Assembly: GCA_028095005.1 (NCBI GenBank)
Contig: CM051459.1
Span: 256,914,229-256,978,228 of the forward strand
DNA from: Rhynchospora pubera
Taxonomy: Eukaryota; Streptophyta; Magnoliopsida; Poales; Cyperaceae
Reading direction: 5' to 3'
DNA length: 64,000 bases
Shown: positions 47,766 through 59,467 of the stretch, piece after piece
How positions within the stretch are numbered: the first letter of the stretch is position 1
Layout of the letters: each line of letters starts with the position of its first letter
Translations under genes and position numbers: made by a program
The notes under the pieces: model-generated
What the model was told of the DNA's origin: nothing
Seen by the model: only the letters and a program-made list of their open reading frames with translations
The model's database searches: none

Positions 47766-48761
47766 TAATTGATCTCTCTCTCTCTCTCTCTGTCTCTCGT
47801 GCTTTGCTTGCTTCAAAGTGAAGGTAGATTAGATCAAATCGAAAGAGGGCAGAGGTGATGGAAGCCAGAAAAACCCGGGACCTGGAATGCGAAATATAAC
47901 ATCCGTTCTTTCAATCAGCAGTTCAGATCTACCGAAAGGGTCTTTCGTTAATGCTCTTAGAAATTGTAAATCACCGTGATCATTTAATGACCAAAATGTG
48001 AAAATTAAATGAAAGAATGGACAGGATAACATGCCTCACAATCTCAAGGATCAAAAGAAACGAGCACGACCGGACGAGATCGTGTATCTCGCAAGTCAGA
48101 TAGGATTAGCTAGCACCGATCGTGAAGCCTCGAGACAGCAGTTGATAGCTCCAAGATCGAGATAGTTGTAAAAGCCTCGAGAAAGCATGGGAGGCGCAGG
48201 CGACCAAGAGAACTGGAGGAGTCGTTTTCTTTTACGGAAAGAACAAATAGAATCCAAAAATGAAAGAATCAAAACGAAGATTTTCTTAATAATCCTAAAA
48301 ATAAATGAGAAATTCACGACAGTCCTAACAGCAACAAATATTTTTTAAAGTGTCCTAAATCAGGCCGCCACTTCAGATGACGGCCTGCCCCTGCCACCTG
48401 GGCTGTCCACGCAGGACGCCACCTCAGCAAGATCTGAAAATTTGAATTTTTTCTTCCTTAGTCGCCATTTCAAGTGGTGGTCAGCATTTTCTGCGTACTG
48501 TTTTGTATTTTAAGTGTATCTTTCTCATACGATGTCCGCTTTTGATGATTCAAATTGCGTTGGAAACTTAAGAAAGAGATCTACAACTTTTGTCTTTTTA
48601 GTATCTTCAAATTCAAAAGTTATAATAATCAAAATTTTAAATAAATATGACAGGTACATTCTCTCCAACACTTACAACTATTTCAAGTTGGTTTTCTTGC
48701 TGTTTTGTGTTATTTCGAGTTGGTTTTCTTTCGTTAATGCTTTTAGAAATTGTAAATCGCT
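47766..48761. other. ARP2 upstream region
   Basis: Holds the ARP2 5' UTR and promoter and then sequence without a supportable gene. A GC-richer stretch with GGCCGCC-type words lies at 48360-48420. Short ORFs here lack recognisable features. Confidence 0.45.
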
Positions 48762-48919
48762 GGCTCCGTTTGGATTGCTTAGGAATAAGAAGAATAGTCT
48801 ATTTCTAGACGGAAAATATTGGAAAGTGTGTAACTTTGTGAAGAGTTTGAATTGTTTATAATAAACTTACGCCTAGGAATAAACTATTCCTCCTATTCCC
48901 ATACGATCCAAACGGGGCC
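48762..48919. mobile_element. Tourist-like MITE (158 bp)
   Basis: Ends GGCTCCGTTTGGAT and ATCCAAACGGGGCC, GCT on both sides (48759-48761, 48920-48922). The interior has GTGTAACTTTGTGAAGAGTT. Confidence 0.7.
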
Positions 48920-49057
48920 GCTATGATCTTTTATTCTTCTTGTCTTTCAGATGGGCTCAGCAATTCGCAAAGCATAAAGTACTAATAAGAGAACTGAAAG
49001 TTCACCTTTCAATAACCAAAATGTGAAAATTAAAAAACAGGAATGATAAATGCCATA

Positions 49058-49315
49058 TGCAGTTTTGTCATCCCTGTCATCGTTAAATACAAAGTGAACA
49101 TATACAGCAAACAAGGTGAACGTATAGATGATCTAAGTGAACACTTACAAACAAATAAGTGTTATCATCATTTGTTCAGAAGTTTACATGCATATTCAAC
49201 TTATTTTCATTGAACTTATTTGTTTGTATATGTTCACTTAGATCGTCTATATGTTCACTTTGTTTGCTGTATATGTTCACTTTATACTTAGCGATGACGG
49301 GATGGTAAAACTGCA
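49058..49315. mobile_element. foldback MITE (about 258 bp)
   Basis: TGCAGTTTTGTCATCCCTG at the left matches the complement of CGGGATGGTAAAACTGCA at the right. The interior repeats AAGTGAACATATACAGCAAAC in both orientations. No clear target duplication. Confidence 0.65.
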
Positions 49316-52300
49316 GACAGTAATCAATTTCCATTAAAAAATGGACATGATAACATACCTCACCGAAAGGATTTATATAAGGTGGAAGGTGGGAGAAAAG
49401 CATGCCAGGCGACAAAAGAACTTTTATAGGGAGAAAGAAAGAGACTAGAGGAGATTTGTGAGATGGAAAGAAAACATAGAATCGAAAAAAATGAAAGAAC
49501 AAGTCTATCATTGGCATCCACTCCATTTATCAGAAAATGCAGATATCTAATACTTTGAAAAAGGTCACAGGATTTAATCAAAAGGTCACAGGGTCTTTCG
49601 AGTCAGTTCGGATATCGGATCGCATGTGTGATGTTGTGTATATATTCCATGTTTCGGCAGCCCTCGAGAGAGATTTCAATTTTTACAAATGGTGTGTAAT
49701 TGGAAAAGGTATACAAATTATAGTTCAAATAAAAAACAAGATTATATGATGTTGATCATTTGGAAATTCAAAGAAGTAAATTGAAAGAGCGTCCCATACT
49801 AATCAAATCAGATTGTAATCAAAGACATGTTTATCATCTATATTTTGGAAAATATATATGTATCACAAGTGCAAATAAAAGACATATTTACCATCTTATT
49901 TATACTAGGTGGAGGGAGGCGGTTTCGTCACCGTTGAGTGCCAATGTATTATATACAAAATTCATTTTTCGCTTAGACATATTATAGTCAATAGAAATTT
50001 TATTTTTTTTCACTTAGTAAGAATTAAACTCATTATCTTTAGATAAACAAGAAAAATCATTGATAAAAAAAATTTTGTTAGAAATCTATATTTTACATAT
50101 TTATGATCGAGTTTTTATACCCCAATATGTTTCAGGTTGAAATTGTAATAGTTTATGAAACATATTTTTCGCATCAAACCAGTCGATCCAAGCCATCTCA
50201 ATGCCATTATACATCAAATTTTCATAAAAATCAAAATTTGTTACTTCTCGAAATTAAATATTTTTTTGGATTTTCGTTTATTGCTCTTTTATGCAAAAAA
50301 ATTCTTATCTATACTATTTTTAGGATCAACTTCATAAAATCCAAAAGACGGTTAATTTTTTTAATAATAAATTTTGACTTTTTAATGAGATTTAATATGT
50401 AGGTCACAACAAGCAATTTAGATCGGCTGTCCAGATGAAAAAATAATTTTGAACCGTTACTATTTCGGTTGAATAATCAAGGTCCCTTCTGTTTGATTAT
50501 AAACTTAAAATATATAAACACCATAGTAAGAACTATTATGCTGCTGCTGCTTTCATAAAATTGAATCTGTTAATATGCCTAGGGTTCTACAAGTCTATTA
50601 ATGATCACATATTCACATATGATGTAATAAGATGCATGAGGCGAGGGCTCTAATTAGTTGGCAAACCTGAATTATATATATATTTTTCCTGGGTAGCTAT
50701 TAGCCGACCTCATACACAACTTTATAGGCATGAAATTTATTATTTCTGAGTTGCTTTCTAATTCTTTTTGTTACTTTTGATACGGAAGCATAAAGTCTGA
50801 TAAAAAGAAACGTTCTCCCACTACTACTTCTCCACGAGCATTAAATACGAAAGTATGTCTCTCACTCTCTCTGATTGAAAGGTCTATTGATTTATTTTTT
50901 TATAAGTGGATGGTGATGCTTATTGGGGAGAATAAAATAGACAGTAGAAAATTGGGATCATCCGTTTAAAAGAATCCATGAAAAGTGTAATTTTAAAATG
51001 AGAATATTCGCATACTTATTATGACGCTAAATGGAATTTCATTGGAACTTTCTGTCACAGACTTTTCGCAAAATTATGTTAGATGATCTGAATGAACGTA
51101 GCCATGCATATAGTTGAGAGCCTATGACCAAATTGGGCAGTGGTAATGGTCAACAAAATTAATCGCATACGGACGATAATATAATGATTTAGACATAGTT
51201 TCCTAAAATTTTTAGAGAGGATTTAATATCAATATTTTATGTTAAATTGGTGTCGATAAAAATTAAATGTTTTAATAATCATTTTAAACTTTAAATTACA
51301 AACATAATTGATTGAATAGTTTTTTTTTAACCAAACACTACATGTCTACATGCATAAAAGGGTAGTATCAGTTTTGTTTTATTTCGGTATGCATCATGAG
51401 TCACCGATGTCAATTTTTTCCATCTCTTGAAGCCTATAAACATGATGCTAAAATTTTATAAATATAAAAAGTTCAGATGATACATCAATGGTTCCAAATT
51501 ATTGACTTAATCAAGAACAAAAGATTTAGACCTTTTGTGTTTTGACACAAAAGTCATTGGTACTGGATTCTTCTCATTTTTTTTTTAGTGATTGATTTAT
51601 TTTCTTTGTTTTCCGTCGTTTGCATACTATCAGCTTAAATAGAATGGTTATTTCAGTGTTAAAACCAGATAAGACGGATGCGGAGAACGGTGTCCCCGCA
51701 GCATTGTCATTAACAAATCCATGGAGTACATATTTTTTTTCTTTCTATGTATTGGAAGCGGGATTAAGAACTTTTTTCATGCTCATTCGAAGTTTATGAG
51801 CTCGATATTGTGTACATGCATGCCTAATTAGTATACCGCTTGTGATACGATTTTATCGATGCTAATATAGCTAATAAACTAGTTTGCAAACCGAGGAGCT
51901 AGACAACTATCCTAACTAATATGTTCTAAAGAAATGGTTTCTTTGTTTCATTGTTGTCATGTTTTCAGTGGATATTAATTAAGTGTTAAGTTAAGCAATT
52001 GACAAACAAGTTCGCAGACTGGTTGTTAAATTTTTTTCCCTATCCAAATCTATTCAACAATATGCGGATGTGATCATCTGGATATAATATTAAACAACTT
52101 TGCAATCCAACATTAGTGTCCTCTGTTGAAACTTCCAAAATGCAAACGCTAAGATAATTTTTAATTCACGTAGAGCTTCATATAACTCTCAGTTTTTCTA
52201 TTTCTTTAACTAGGAATATCGTAGTAGCTACTTCAGATGCACAACCTAAAATGACGGACTTACTGCAAAATTCATGGGAGTTTAGGTCGTGTCATGCATA

Positions 52301-53144
52301 CATAAGAACTGAAACATGCTGACTTGATTTTTAATTTTTATAAGCACCCAGCGCAAGTGAGTCTCTATTCAAAATGAAAGATAAAACATGTACCTTACTC
52401 AATATCAATACTGAAGTATAAAATCCATGACATTGAATTTCCCTTTTTGTTGTTGTTCCTATTTTTTGGATTTTTCTCATTTGACAAGCAAATTGGTACT
52501 ATTTTTCCTATTTTCAAGGCTTAACAGAGACAAGTGTTGCTTTATTTAGGCTCAACCAAGCTTTATACTATGCTATTTTCCTTCTCAATCAATTCCATCA
52601 TCAACTAAACTTAGCCATTACCTACCTCAGATATTATTGATCAGAATATCTACCTTTCCTAACTCAGAATGGAAATCAGGTTTACCTCTGGATGCATATG
52701 CTGTGTCTCACTACAGGTTGAACAGTAGGATTACAAGCAGCCATGCAAATCAATGAACCAGAAAGACATCTTGGTCTGGTGGTGACCGCACGAGTTGTGA
52801 ACTCTGATAACCCCCCCCCCCCCCCCCCCCAAGGAATTTAATTTGCGTTACTAGCATCTTCAATGGTACAATTCAAAAATAGTACATTAAAAATTCAAAT
52901 TACATGCGCGCTATACTATTCTGTTTAAAAAAGGAAAAATCCCATTTTTCATCTTTTCTTTTGAGAATAAATTCTCTCAATTAAACAACAGCTAGCATGT
53001 CCACTGCTTATGTTCCTTTCTGGTCTCCAGTGTTAAAACCTAATATGTTAATTCAAAAACAAAGTCGAACAACACATTTACGCCAGAACATCACAGAAAA
53101 CACCTCATACCTACCTATTCTTCCTCTTGTTTATATACCAACAC
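49316..53144. other. long intergenic region
   Basis: About 3.8 kb of AT-rich sequence. Short ORFs (up to 115 codons) show no known motif, signal or splice context. The 3' UTR of the ELF4-like gene lies near 53000-53144. Confidence 0.45.
52811..52830. repeat. C20 homopolymer
   Basis: Twenty consecutive C residues in an otherwise AT-rich stretch; could be a true mononucleotide tract or an assembly artefact. Confidence 0.8.
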
Positions 53145-53480
53145 CTAATCTCTGACTCGCTTCTTACTGGTGCCAATCGAGTCAGCCTCAGCCGAAGGGG
53201 AAGAAGAGGAAGCCTGAACTGACCTTGCAAATGCTGCTGACAGATCAGTATACAACTCGACAACTCGCCTAATATTGCTATTCAGCTCCCTAATCAGCCC
53301 CACATTGCGGCTTAGATTATCTGGCAACTTCGATTCATGGTTTTTATTGATCTCATTAATCAAAAGTCGATTCTGATCCAAGATGTTCTGTACCTGGACA
53401 AAGCTCTTTTGAAAGGCTTGTACGACCTTGCCGTCCATCTGGGCCCCACTGCCCAGGCCTGAATAGCTGTCTCCATCCAT
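53145..53480 (-). CDS. ELF4-like protein (DUF1313)
   Basis: Intronless 111-codon coding region. Residues about 18-90 carry the ELF4/EFL signature: FQKSFVQVQNILDQNRLL, INEINKNHESK, PDNLSRNVGLIRELN and IRRVVELYTDLS. The tail is Ser-rich and ends in KKRVRD, a possible nuclear signal. ELF4 acts in the evening complex of the plant circadian clock with ELF3 and LUX. The PDNLSRNVGLIRELN type, and the short N terminus MDGD..MDGK, are closer to EFL2/3/4 than to ELF4 itself. The role in this plant is inferred from the family. The 5' UTR contains an intron (see next feature). Confidence 0.92.
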   Translation of the reverse strand: MDGDSYSGLGSGAQMDGKVVQAFQKSFVQVQNILDQNRLLINEINKNHESKLPDNLSRNVGLIRELNSNIRRVVELYTDLSAAFARSVQASSSSPSAEADSIGTSKKRVRD

Positions 53481-53527
53481 TTATTTCCAGATTTGGTGTC
53501 TTCAAGCTCGCTGTGGTAGATTCAGAC

Positions 53528-54066
53528 CTGAGAAAAAGTATAAACAATTGGGATTTTTAGGTTTGATTCAAGGAAAGAAGGTTTACTTTTTGTTTGTGCA
53601 AAATTCAGTTTTGTTGTTTAAAGGAAGAGATATAGAAAAATCAGAAATTGGGTCTGGAGAGAGTGGAGACTGACAAGAGAATTTGACTAGATACAGATCA
53701 AAATTGACAGTAATCAAGTTTCTACAGGAAAAGCTTTTATTAATGTTATTTATTTCTTTTTTGTTTTTTCGAGGAACGCAAGTGTCAAATCTGACCTTTT
53801 GATGCGGAATAAATCGGAACACGAGAAACAAAAAAGGAGCAAACTAAACAGAAAGAAATTGCGAATTGCCTGGTCAGATAAAGAAGCTCAAAAGATCACA
53901 TGATTCCTCTCAAAAATTTGGAAAAAATCACTACAGAGAGTTAAATGCAGCTTTCACACCAAAGTGGGCATAGTTTTCAATTACCCAAAAAGGTTTAAAT
54001 AAAAGCCACAATTAAAGAACTTTTGCAGAGAATTTTACTTGGTATTGTTTCTTTCTCTACGCGTAC
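53528..54066 (-). other. 5' UTR intron of the ELF4-like gene
   Basis: On the minus strand a donor AAG|GTACGC at 54066 and acceptor TTTTCTCAG at 53528 define a ~540-base intron, 47 bases before the start codon. The upstream exon carries a GA microsatellite (about 54107-54128). Confidence 0.65.
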
Positions 54067-54244
54067 CTTGAAAATCTCCAGCATTTCTTGGGAGGCGATC
54101 GGATCGAAGAGAGAGAGAGAGAGAGAGAAGGGGCAAAAGGGATAGAGGCCAGATCCTTAGCCAAAGCAAATAGAATAGAAAAGTACAAAAACCTCGCCTG
54201 ATACTAGTGTTAAAGCGAGAAAACGAGAGAGAGAGAGGGACTCG

Positions 54245-54654
54245 CATCCTCTACAGCCAAGCTTTTGGCTGTACCGTCCAGCCAAGGTTTTTTTTTTAAA
54301 TTTTAAAAGTCAAATGTTAAATATAAACCGTTGATCTTGTTCAGTTTTATATGCGATGCATTTTCATATAAGTTTTATAAAATTTGGAGTTGATTTGCTA
54401 CTAGATCAAGTGGTCAACAAATGAACGAATATGATTAACTATCACTGATTAATTCTAATACGTTCATAGTTTGGTCATTTAATCAAGTATCAAATTAAAT
54501 CCAAATTTTATAAAACTTATATGAAAATGCATCGCATATAAAACTGAACAAGATCAACGGTTTATATTTAACATTTAACTTTTAAAATTTTTAAATATTA
54601 AAAAAAATTATCTTGGCTGTACCGTCCAGCCAAGATTGTGGACCGTAGAGGATG
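54245..54654. mobile_element. foldback MITE (410 bp)
   Basis: CATCCTCTAC at the left is the exact complement of GTAGAGGATG at the right. Inside, AGCCAAG..TTGGCTGTACCGTCCAGCC forms local palindromes at both ends. The inner arms are shared with the foldback element at 16701-17129. It sits directly upstream of the ELF4-like transcript. Confidence 0.75.
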
Positions 54655-55704
54655 TGGATCCAGAGAGAGAGAGGCTGGAGACCTGGAGTGGCTTTCTGGT
54701 TTGGACTTTGGACTGGATATGTCTTCTCGCACGATATTTTAGTGTTTCGGAGAATTAAATTTTAGAATACTTTTTATTTTATTTTTTATGGCCGTCAGTG
54801 GTCCAGGACGCCGAGTCTATGCGATATTGTTGCTATGTGGTGTTTCGGTATGTTAAGCAATCATTGAAGAGATTTTGTAGGTGGGTTATGTGGTTAAGAT
54901 TGGGTAATGAACTAACATATGTTAAGATCTACACGCTTTTGACATTGGCATATTTAATAAATAAATAATTAATATTTACTTGATTTTTTGTGAATATTTT
55001 TAGTCGGCTACTTACGTGTTCAAAGGAGATCGCCTGCTTTTGATTACTGTTAAATAATCCATTTTTGAAAGCTTCAAATGATAGAAACAAAATATAGAGC
55101 GGTAGAAGTCTCTCCTAAGGAGCACTGTTATTTTGTTGCCGAGGTCACTCTGGTTGACCTCTTACGTTGTAAACTTTGCATTTAGTTCAATTTTCTTAAA
55201 AAAAAAAACAAAATATAGAAGAAATAAGGAGTACGGTCTTCAATATTATAATGAAACAAAATATTATAGGGCCCAATATTATATATTTAAAACTTGATTT
55301 TTCGTGCATAGTTATTTCAATTTAGCAACTAGAAAATTATAATGAAAATCGAGCAACACCAGTTATTAGCTTATTTGACTAGTTATTACAATAATTTTAA
55401 AAAAATTAGGTTCAAATTTAATTGATGTAATATGATAAAAGTCGTATGAATTAATTTCATCATAAATAATAATTATAAGCGGTATCTTATCACATGCGAA
55501 TTAAATTAATGGTCTTATTAAAATGCACCTAGCCAGCACTCAAAGTCTAAAACAGCGGTTTGATGTTTACTCATAACCAAACTGGCAGGCGGTGAATTGA
55601 ACTTTTTTTGTGGTGGATGAAATAAAGTATGGTTTTTTTTTTTATTATCATGAAATAAAGTATGGTACTATATCTGCAACGCCAGGTCTTTAAGTATGGG
55701 AGGA
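54655..55704. other. intergenic, no gene seen
   Basis: AT-rich sequence without supportable ORFs, RNA genes or bounded repeats. Confidence 0.45.
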
Positions 55705-56102
55705 GAATAAACAGATGAAGCGACTTGAACGGTTATCAAATTAATTTATCTCCATTAGTACCAACTAAAGGGCCATTTAATGACGCACAAAAGGACAGTC
55801 AACAGGTCCTGTAAAATCCCATTTGTACTCACTAATTACTAAACACCTTCTAATGACGCACCCAAGGACATAAATGGCTGGAGTATGTCATGAATTCAGG
55901 GGCGAATAAACAGATGAAGCGACTTGAACGGTTATCAAATTAATTTATCTCCATTAGTACCAACTAAAGGGCCATTTAATGACGCACAAAAGGACAGTCA
56001 ACAGGTCCTGTAAAATCCCATTTGTACTCACTAATTACTAAACACCTTCTAATGACGCACCCAAGGACATAAATGGCTGGAGTATGTCATGAATTCAGGG
56101 GC
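55705..56102. repeat. exact tandem duplication, 199-bp unit x2
   Basis: The unit beginning AATAAACAGATGAAGCGAC at 55706 recurs at 55905 with no difference seen through TCATGAATTCAGGGGCGA. Each unit contains an internal TAATGACGCAC..AAGGACA repeat twice. The right copy runs into the hAT-type MITE at 56096, and the left copy ends with the first bases of that MITE. Confidence 0.95.
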
Positions 56103-56426
56103 GAAGTCAGGATTTCGTGACAAGGCAGCCCGGGGTCAAATTTCCGAATTACTCGGTCAACCAATCAAACTTGAATATGATTGTATAAATTAAATCTGAT
56201 AAAAAAATCATTTTTTGCATTATGCAAAAGAGAGTTACGAGAGAGACAACAAGAATAGAGTTTTCATTTCTAGTTTCTACCAGGCTACTAATTTCATTGG
56301 TGGAGTAGAAAAAAAATTAATGAATTTTGTATCAACTATGGGAAGTCCAATCACAATATTTCATTTATTATACAAAAAAGAGCATGGACCAAGCCCTCTT
56401 GAGCCCCTGCGCTAGCTTCGCCCCTG
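56096..56426. mobile_element. hAT-type MITE (331 bp)
   Basis: Ends CAGGGGCGAAG and CTTCGCCCCTG form a perfect 11-bp terminal inverted repeat. An exact 8-bp target duplication CATGAATT lies at 56088-56095 and 56427-56434, diagnostic of hAT elements. There is no transposase. Confidence 0.9.
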
Positions 56427-56941
56427 CATGAATTTGTTGGTTGCTTAAACACTTTATACTTGGTGCAACCAATAAAAATTATTTTTTTATTCCAATGCAG
56501 TAGTTTTTTCAAATAATACACAAATTTAAACTTGTTCAAGGCATTCTAATCAACATTAGTGTTGTTGATTGTCTTAAAAAAAAAAAAGTGTCGTTGAGCT
56601 GATAAACAGGCGCTCTTGGTCATTTATTACTATTTTGATTCGAGAAGAAGAAAGTCTCTAGTTTCAAAACGTCCAAAAACAATTAAAGAAAGGGGAGTTT
56701 TCCAACATAGGATAACGTTTGAAGGTAAAACTCAAAATTTTTATTGAAAATTAAAGTTAGTTAATAAACAATTAATTTACAAGCTTCAACTCTATAAACA
56801 CTAGTAGACAGCCACAAGTAATACCATTCACAAAAAAAAAAAAGGGAATTTTGAGATGGGTGCCAAGACGGGCAACATAAGTGGCAGAACAATGGAGATT
56901 TTGTTAGTGGCAATGCTACTTTTCTTCGGAGGAGAAATTAA

Positions 56942-57292
56942 GGCCCTGATCGGAAACACAAACAAGCACGAAAAGAAAAGAAAAGAAAAGAAAAGAGAAG
57001 AAAAGAAAAGAAAAGAAATCTGACGCGAAATCGTTTCCGGCGATCGGCGGTGGTCGGAGGAAATCGCGAGAGTTCAATCGCTCACCGGAGAAAGAGAAGA
57101 TCCAACGGCCGAAACGAATTCTCGCCAAATTTCTTGGTTTATGAGCGGAATTCACGGAGCCAAAATTTTCTCGTCGACTCTCGCGAAATGAACTCTCGCA
57201 CGCCTCCTTCCTCGGTTCCGATCAGAAGATTTGAGAAAGAGAAAATTCCATTTCCGATTCTCACGCTAAATTTATGGTTTCCGATCACAGCC
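56942..57292. mobile_element. Tourist-like MITE with (AAAAG)n (351 bp)
   Basis: Ends GGCCCTGATCGGAAAC and GTTTCCGATCACAGCC, with TAA on both sides (56939-56941, 57293-57295). An AAAAG microsatellite (about 56970-57017) lies inside. Small ORFs across it are artefacts of the repeat. Confidence 0.75.
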
Positions 57293-57295
57293 TAA

Positions 57296-57925
57296 GGGAA
57301 CATACGCGCTTCAAGTTCAACCCCCGCTTGGATCCCCAATTGGGCAAAATTGGGAGGATATGCTCCCTTCATTCTGTCCTGAATGTAAAACTTTCATACA
57401 CACGAAATTTTGCTATATAAACTGTCTAACGAAAGCGAATTTTGGCTTCAACTTAAAGGAAATAAAACGCCCTAAAAGTTTATGCGACTCCGACGGAGAA
57501 TCTCGCTGTTTTTCGCCTGGGAGAAAAGTAAAAGCTGGAGGCGACCAGAGTTTGAGACATCACAGCGGAGCACTTCGCCAAGTCATTTTGCCATAATTCA
57601 ACAATTTTACCTATGCTCTGTCATTATAATATATTACTTAATTGGATTTTATTGAATATCGTGTCAAATTAATGTTTGTTTTGATTAACAAACCTCCAGG
57701 AACATGAATCTCTATTTCTATTGGAGTTATATTTTCAGGCCGAATATAAGAGAGAAGGTAATTCTTCTTCCCTCAAATATCACACCTTTACGGGGGAAAA
57801 AAAAGTTTTTTCTTTTCATTTTATTCCTTATTTAGTTGGAGGCTCTTTCCTCTTCCATTTTCTAAACACTCCTGCACCAAAAATAGGAAATAAAGAAAGA
57901 GGAAAAAAATAGACACAATTAAAGA
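57296..57925. other. intergenic, no gene seen
   Basis: No supportable gene. Short ORFs at 57360-57596 and 57721-57912 lack known features. Confidence 0.4.
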
Positions 57926-57929
57926 AGCG

Positions 57930-58690
57930 GGGCTGATAACCATCATCCATGATTCCTATCATCTCCATCATTCTCAAAACGCGTTTTCCATTTTTAAAAA
58001 ACACGTATCCATCATCCCCTGGAATCATTCTCTCTTTCCCTCTTTATTTCACTAATTTTCCCTCATCCCCTATCTGATTCGCTACTATCCAGAGCTCATT
58101 CCTCCTCTGTTTTGATATACATAACAGTTATAGTTATGTATAGGGAGGGAGCGACACAGAGGGGATGCATAACAGTTCTAGTTAATATGCATAACAGTTC
58201 TAATAATATACATAGCAGTTCTACTTAATATATACAAAGGTTCTAATAATATACATAGCAGTTCTACTTAATATATACAAATGTTCTACTTATATACATA
58301 ACAGTTCTACTTAATATATACAAAAGTTCTACTTAAATGTATAAATGTTCTACTTAATATGTATAAAGGTTCTACTTATATACATAACAGTTCTAGTTAA
58401 TATACCAACTAGAACTTTTTTACTGTATTAACCAGAACCTTTATAATATTAACTAGAATCGTTATATATTTAACTAGAACCTTTATTGTCATTCCTTTGT
58501 GTCGCTCCCTCCCTCCTCTCTGTTTCGCTCATCCCTCCCCCTTCATCCCATCCAAAAAAAGAAAATTCGCTCATCCTCCTCCTCATCCCTTCATCCAAAA
58601 AAGAAAAACGCATTAATAACTACCAGGGGATGATGGGAATGATAGAAAAGGGAGGATGACGGAAAGCAATTCCGTTAAAGAAGGGATAAA
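57930..58690. repeat. foldback-like element with GTTCTA array
   Basis: AGGGAGGGAGCGACACAGAGG (58142-58162) is nearly complementary to CTTTGTGTCGCTCCCTCCCT (58495-58514). Between them, GTTCTACTTAATATATACAAA units run on the left and their complement TTAACTAGAAC on the right. Outer CATCATCC/GGATGATGGG blocks extend the symmetry. The GGGGCTGATAA left edge matches the region ending near 1630. Exact borders are uncertain. Confidence 0.5.
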
Positions 58691-59467
58691 TATGAGAATT
58701 AGTTCTCTGTTTTTTCTTCCCATGGAAAAGTGGTATAAGAAATAACCATCTCCTCTTCTTTCTTTCCTCCTCTTACTTTTTTTTGAAAATAAATTGGGAT
58801 CAAACCTTCTAACTTATTTTTAATAAATTAAATGTCTATGAAAAATCTCTTGCATAATTTCGAACCTGCGACTTTTTACTTAAGTTGCATTGTTCTTTGT
58901 AACTAAACCAAAAGCTGGTTACCACCTCTCCCTTATTTTTAATTAGTGCAACCAAACATGTCCACGTTTAACAACCAAATTCAAACTAAATAAGAATCTG
59001 ATAAATCATAATACCAATATTTCATACAATGTATTTACTTTTAGTTTTATTGAATCTAAATTATGATTTTATGAATAATACCTGTCAATCTCTAATAATT
59101 ATCTCACACGTTTAGACGCAAAAAATCTATGTAATAAAATCGCATGCGCGCATTGTTCATTGGCCATGTCAACCGAACCGAACCGAGCCCGAGCATTTTC
59201 AATGCAAAGCGGGACCACAATATATACGCAGTCAAACTCATAAAAAAATCGAATCCAATTGAATATTCTGCGAATTAGGCAATTACCATTACCATCCTAT
59301 GATATGTGGCTATGTGTACCGTAGTATTAATTAACTATTAAGGGGAAAAAAACACCAAAAAATTACCATTCTTTGTAGCCTGTCACCATCGCCATCAGTC
59401 AACCGAGCCAGCTTCCACCCAGTCCCCTCCCCGCCCCCGGTTTATCTTCCTTTGTCAAAACGAAACG
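58691..59467. other. upstream region of the UP3-like gene
   Basis: AT-rich sequence, then the promoter and 5' UTR of the following gene; no specific element is certain. Confidence 0.4.

Noticed and set aside
57050..57295. 81-codon plus-strand ORF
   Set aside because: Lies inside a MITE with intact ends and TAA duplication.
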